DNA of 8,306 bases from an uncultured Erysipelotrichaceae bacterium (GTDB lineage: Bacteria > Bacillota_I > Bacilli_A > Erysipelotrichales > Erysipelotrichaceae), in contig CALFEZ010000192.1 in assembly GCA_937957895.1 (NCBI GenBank), positions 1 through 8,306 of the forward strand, read 5' to 3'. A model generated the notes under the pieces. That model was not told the origin of the DNA and did no database searches. It was given only the letters and a program-made list of their open reading frames with translations. Of this stretch, positions 5,583-8,306 are shown one piece after another (position 1 is the stretch's first letter; the number at the start of each line of letters is the position of its first letter). The position numbers and the translations under genes are program-made.

Positions 5583-5917
5583 TGCAGTATCCGGATGCTA
5601 CTTCGATACGTTCAATGAGCATGTTCGATCGATTATCGAGTCAATCAGACCCCTACATCCTTTATATCTCGACTGATGCCTGTTCCGTATGCAAGTCCGT
5701 ATACCCCAAAATGGCAGAGCTTGCCAAAGCACATGGTATCGAAGTGTATACGATCGATGCAGGTGAGCAACCATCGATTTCAGGGCAGTTGCTGGTGTTT
5801 AGCGTTCCGACGATCATCGTGATGGCAAACCAGAAAGAAGTCTATCGGGAAAGTCGTTTCATTCGATTTGATCAGTTGGAGCATATCATGGGATCGATCA
5901 TTGGGGAGGCAGCATGA
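5582..5917 (+). CDS. thioredoxin-like protein, CSVC active site
   Basis: This 111-residue single-domain thioredoxin-fold protein has a redox motif Cys34-Ser-Val-Cys37 at the usual place after a beta strand and a cis-proline at Pro76 in 'F-S-V-P-T-I-I-V'. There is no signal peptide, so it should be cytoplasmic. The C-S-V-C pair differs from the C-G-P-C of housekeeping thioredoxins and suggests a different redox potential or partner; it resembles the small YtpP/thioredoxin-like group of Firmicutes. The start is set by AAGGAG (5568-5573), 8 nt before the ATG. The ATG shares its A with the mgsA stop, and the gene's own stop overlaps the next start by four bases (ATGA). Translational coupling to both neighbours is therefore likely. 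The longer frame opening at 5453 is mgsA-overlapping shadow. Its substrate is unknown. Confidence 0.88.
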   Translation: MQYPDATSIRSMSMFDRLSSQSDPYILYISTDACSVCKSVYPKMAELAKAHGIEVYTIDAGEQPSISGQLLVFSVPTIIVMANQKEVYRESRFIRFDQLEHIMGSIIGEAA

Positions 5918-6903
5918 ACAAAGCAGAACAAATCAAAATCAAACGTCTGATCACGACGGCACAGTCATTGCAGAAAAAACGTCCATGGGAGTTGTTTGAT
6001 GAGATAGGCATTTTGGCGATCACGTTGGCTAATCGTAAAACACCTTTTTATTGTGTGTTCTTACAGGAAACGATCATCGTCTGTCCCAATCCTGCTGCTT
6101 TAAAGGGTCTTCTGTATATGAGTGAACAAGAGCACATGCCGGACATTCAGCGTTTGCGTTATCAACAGCACTTTGCCTGCTTCTTCGATCAAATCGAGGA
6201 CTTAAGTGAACAGTGGCAATCGATCCTCAAACAGTTGGACATCCAACCGATCGACGATAAATACCCTAATTTTGAATCTGCCATGCCAGGTATCCTACCG
6301 GATACTCTGGTCAAACAAGAGATCCAGACCATGCTCGATATTTTGATTCAGATTGGTCAAAGCATCGATCAGATCGCAGACATCAAAGCACTCGATCATG
6401 ATACTGAAACACAGATGGTGCATCGCTATTTCGACTTCGATCAAGACCAGTGGGTCTTTGATACGATGGACATGATCGATGATTCACTCGATGTCAAAAC
6501 CCTTATAGTCAATGATGACATTCTCAAGCAGTGTAAACAAAAGCCAATGATCGATCAGACATGGGAGTTGGATGTGGCATACACACCAATCATGATGCCA
6601 GCCAAGGAAGGGCATCGCCAGGGAGTGATCCGAGTAACGATCCTGGCAGATCATCAGCAACAGCTGATCTATGATCAACGATTGATCACCTTGCAGGATG
6701 ATCCCAATAGCATCATGATGCAAATGCTTACTTCAGCCATCATCCAACGAGGGATCCCGCAAAAACTGCTGGTTCGGGATGTGATCGTGCAGAAGATGTT
6801 GTCGGATCTGGCAAAGAAACTGGATATGACGATCGATATATCACAGGTATTGGATGTGATCGATGTGTTTGTCAACGAATTTTCAAAACAGTATGCACAT
6901 TAA
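5914..6903 (+). CDS. protein of unknown function, DUF7309/DUF6930-like
   Basis: This is a 329-residue soluble protein without signal peptide or membrane segments. Residues about 20-165 ('P-W-E-L-F-D-E-I-G-I-L-A', then 'Y-Q-Q-H-F-A-C-F-F-D-Q-I-E-D-L' and 'P-G-I-L-P-D') resemble what I recall of the DUF7309 domain. Residues about 210-325 ('G-I-P-Q-K-L-L-V-R-D' followed by a helix and 'V-L-D-V-I-D-V-F-V') resemble DUF6930. Both assignments are from memory and no catalytic motif is evident. It is rich in Asp, Gln and Ile, with many Asp-Gln and Ile-Asp pairs. Its start is coupled to the thioredoxin gene through an ATGA overlap, and GGGGAGG ends 4 nt before it. It closes the mgsA operon and ends on the terminator at 6903-6926. 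No function is claimed. Confidence 0.85.
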   Translation: MNKAEQIKIKRLITTAQSLQKKRPWELFDEIGILAITLANRKTPFYCVFLQETIIVCPNPAALKGLLYMSEQEHMPDIQRLRYQQHFACFFDQIEDLSEQWQSILKQLDIQPIDDKYPNFESAMPGILPDTLVKQEIQTMLDILIQIGQSIDQIADIKALDHDTETQMVHRYFDFDQDQWVFDTMDMIDDSLDVKTLIVNDDILKQCKQKPMIDQTWELDVAYTPIMMPAKEGHRQGVIRVTILADHQQQLIYDQRLITLQDDPNSIMMQMLTSAIIQRGIPQKLLVRDVIVQKMLSDLAKKLDMTIDISQVLDVIDVFVNEFSKQYAH

Positions 6904-6926
6904 AAAGGAAGCTGATGCTTCCTTTT
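6903..6926. terminator. bidirectional terminator shared by convergent operons
   Basis: AAAAGGAAGC (6903-6912) and GCTTCCTTTT (6917-6926) pair perfectly over 10 bp with a 4-nt loop. The T-run works on either strand; the minus strand has five Ts (6906-6902). The first base is the last of the upstream gene's TAA stop, and the last two belong to the kbl stop codon (6927-6925). Confidence 0.85.
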
Positions 6927-8109
6927 ACAGTATTTTGAGTTCTTTCGCAGTTTTTTCCATGATCTGCAATGCTTTATCCAGTTGCTCGATCGTATGGTCG
7001 GCACTGATCATGACACGCAGACGGGCCATTCCAATCGGTACGGTCGGAAATACGATCGGTGAAACAAAGACACCGTTTTGAAGCAATGCCTTGGAAAAAG
7101 CCACTGTCTTGGCCTCGTCATGGACAAAGATGGGCGTTATCGGTGTTTGACTATGACCGATATCGAAACCGATCGCTTTTGCTTTGGTTTTGAAGTAGTT
7201 TGCGTTGTCCCAAAGTTTTTTGGTGTAGGCATCGGATGTTTCAAGCATGGTGATCGCTTCAAGCAAAGCTCCTGCAACTGCAGGTGGAAGGTAAGTCGAA
7301 AACAACAGCGGACGAGCCTTGAATGACAAATATTCTTTGACGATGGCTTTGCAGGCGACATATCCGCCTATCACTCCCAGGGCTTTTGAAAGGGTGCCGA
7401 TGGTGAAATCAACTTGTCCGTGAAGGTCAAAGTGATCCACCGTTCCTCTGCCCGAACGCCCCAAAACTCCTGAACCATGAGCGTCATCGACATATGTCAG
7501 GGCACCAAACTGCTTGGCCAAAGATACGATAGAGGGTAGATCAGCGATATCGCCATCCATCGAGAACACACCGTCGGTAATGATCAAACACTGACGATGA
7601 TCATGTCGATGTTGTTTCAGTAACTCCTTAAGATGGTCCATGTCATTGTGGCGATAAACCATCTTTTTGGCTTTGGAAAGGCGAACACCGTCAATGATCG
7701 AAGCATGATTGAGCTCATCGGAAAGGATTAGATCTTCTTTCTCGGTGATCGCTGATATAACACCTGCATTGCAGTTGAATCCTGATTGAAACAACATCGC
7801 AGCTTCTTCGTGTTTGAATGTGGCAAGTCGCTCCTCAAGAGTTTGATGCAATCTCATGTTACCGGCGATCGTTTTGACTGCACCGGCACCCACACCGTAA
7901 GTTTCGATCGCTTCGATCGCAGCTTTCTTCAGTCGTGGGTGATTGGCAAATCCCAGATAATTGTTTGAGGATAGGTTGATCACTTGCTGATGATCCAAAG
8001 TGATGATCGCCTCATTGGCACTTTCGATGATCGGAATCGTTCGATAGGTGTTGTTGTCCTTTAGACGCTGGATCTCATCTTCAAACATTTTGTATGGATC
8101 GTAGACCAT
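6925..8109 (-). CDS. kbl: glycine C-acetyltransferase (2-amino-3-ketobutyrate CoA ligase)
   Basis: Kbl cleaves 2-amino-3-ketobutyrate with CoA to glycine and acetyl-CoA, the second step of threonine degradation. The 394-residue protein is the expected length (E. coli 398) for the alpha-oxoamine synthase family of PLP enzymes. The PLP lysine is Lys242 in 'G-T-L-S-K-A-L-G'; 'Y-V-D-D-A-H-G-S-G' (206-214) carries the cofactor Asp and His; 'D-E-L-N-H-A-S-I-I-D-G' (131-141) and 'S-N-N-Y-L-G' (48-53) are also typical. BioF and related synthases share these marks, so the assignment to Kbl leans on the adjacent tdh. The ATG at 8109 is chosen because AAGGA lies 9 nt upstream and it overlaps the tdh stop by one base (TGATG). 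A GTG at 8136 would add nine unsupported residues. Confidence 0.95.
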   Translation of the reverse strand: MVYDPYKMFEDEIQRLKDNNTYRTIPIIESANEAIITLDHQQVINLSSNNYLGFANHPRLKKAAIEAIETYGVGAGAVKTIAGNMRLHQTLEERLATFKHEEAAMLFQSGFNCNAGVISAITEKEDLILSDELNHASIIDGVRLSKAKKMVYRHNDMDHLKELLKQHRHDHRQCLIITDGVFSMDGDIADLPSIVSLAKQFGALTYVDDAHGSGVLGRSGRGTVDHFDLHGQVDFTIGTLSKALGVIGGYVACKAIVKEYLSFKARPLLFSTYLPPAVAGALLEAITMLETSDAYTKKLWDNANYFKTKAKAIGFDIGHSQTPITPIFVHDEAKTVAFSKALLQNGVFVSPIVFPTVPIGMARLRVMISADHTIEQLDKALQIMEKTAKELKIL

Positions 8110-8306
8110 CAGGTATTTTCCTTTGGCATGATGCACACGACTTTTCCGCAGTTGCCGGATTCCATCAACAACATTCCTTGTTCAATATCATCAAAGGGGA
8201 TTTTGTGGGTGACGATTTTTTCCAAATGCAACTGCTTGTTATCGACAAGCTGTGTGACTTGATTCCATGTCTCAAACATGCGTCTGCCGGTAATGCCTAC
8301 CACGGT
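8109..8306 (-). CDS. tdh: L-threonine 3-dehydrogenase, C-terminal part
   Basis: The frame is open to the window edge and gives the last 65 residues. 'G-I-T-G-R-R-M-F-E-T-W' and the ending 'I-V-T-H-K-I-P-F-D-D-I-E-Q-G' plus 'S-G-N-C-G-K-V-V' match the C-terminus of zinc-dependent, medium-chain L-threonine 3-dehydrogenase, which oxidises threonine with NAD+ to 2-amino-3-ketobutyrate. The zinc and NAD-binding parts lie outside the window. Its TGA stop overlaps the kbl ATG by one base, so the unstable product is made and used by translationally coupled enzymes. The promoter is beyond the right edge. Confidence 0.92.
   Translation of the reverse strand, partial: TVVGITGRRMFETWNQVTQLVDNKQLHLEKIVTHKIPFDDIEQGMLLMESGNCGKVVCIMPKENT
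8119..8123 (-). promoter_or_regulatory. kbl ribosome binding site inside tdh
   Basis: Minus-strand AAGGA lies within the last tdh codons, 9 nt before the kbl ATG at 8109. It supports that start over the GTG at 8136. Confidence 0.65.

Noticed and set aside
5173..5622. 149-codon open frame on the minus strand across mgsA
   Set aside because: It is antisense to a certain mgsA and the thioredoxin start, with no family resemblance.
1..8306. Mobile element, prophage, CRISPR array, tRNA or rRNA
   Set aside because: I see no transposase, integrase, terminal repeats, regularly spaced repeats or tRNA/rRNA-like sequence. Gene content and composition are uniform housekeeping type.

Overview
This window looks like ordinary chromosomal DNA from a low- to mid-GC Gram-positive-type bacterium, probably Bacillota (Firmicutes) or a relative such as an Erysipelotrichia- or Mollicutes-like lineage. 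The reasons are strong AGGAG/AAGGAG ribosome sites, A/T-rich intergenic DNA with SigA-like promoters and simple hairpin-plus-T-run terminators, and the protein families present. TGA is used as a normal stop and Trp is TGG, so this is genetic code 11. I see no phage, transposon, CRISPR or RNA gene. GATC is strikingly over-represented on both strands, in genes and in spacers.

Layout. (1) 2-1810, plus strand: the last 28 residues of an unidentified protein, a histidine phosphatase with a variant active-site motif (QHT instead of RHG), and a cytoplasmic beta-lactamase/transpeptidase-fold serine hydrolase. (2) 1824-1900: back-to-back terminators between convergent genes. (3) 1908-2666, minus strand: a patatin-like phospholipase with its own near-consensus promoter, a leader of about 108 nt and an oddly distant ribosome site. 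(4) 2956-5103, plus strand: an unnamed eight-helix membrane protein, then metK (S-adenosylmethionine synthetase). A 12-bp inverted repeat lies in the 3' end of the membrane gene. (5) 5144-5184: the metK terminator, into which the promoter of the next operon is folded. (6) 5211-6903, plus strand: a tightly overlapping three-gene operon of mgsA (methylglyoxal synthase), a small thioredoxin-like protein and a DUF7309/DUF6930-like protein of unknown function. (7) 6903-6926: a bidirectional terminator that includes bases of both neighbouring stop codons. (8) 6925-8306, minus strand: kbl and the 3' part of tdh, a threonine-degradation operon.

The central themes are C1/methyl metabolism (metK), the glycolytic overflow route to methylglyoxal (mgsA) and threonine catabolism to glycine and acetyl-CoA (tdh-kbl). 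The hydrolases on the left have no assigned substrates. No clearly new defence or mobile system is visible. The least explained items are the mgsA-thioredoxin-DUF operon, the variant phosphatase, the membrane protein, the paired palindromes before metK and the GATC excess.
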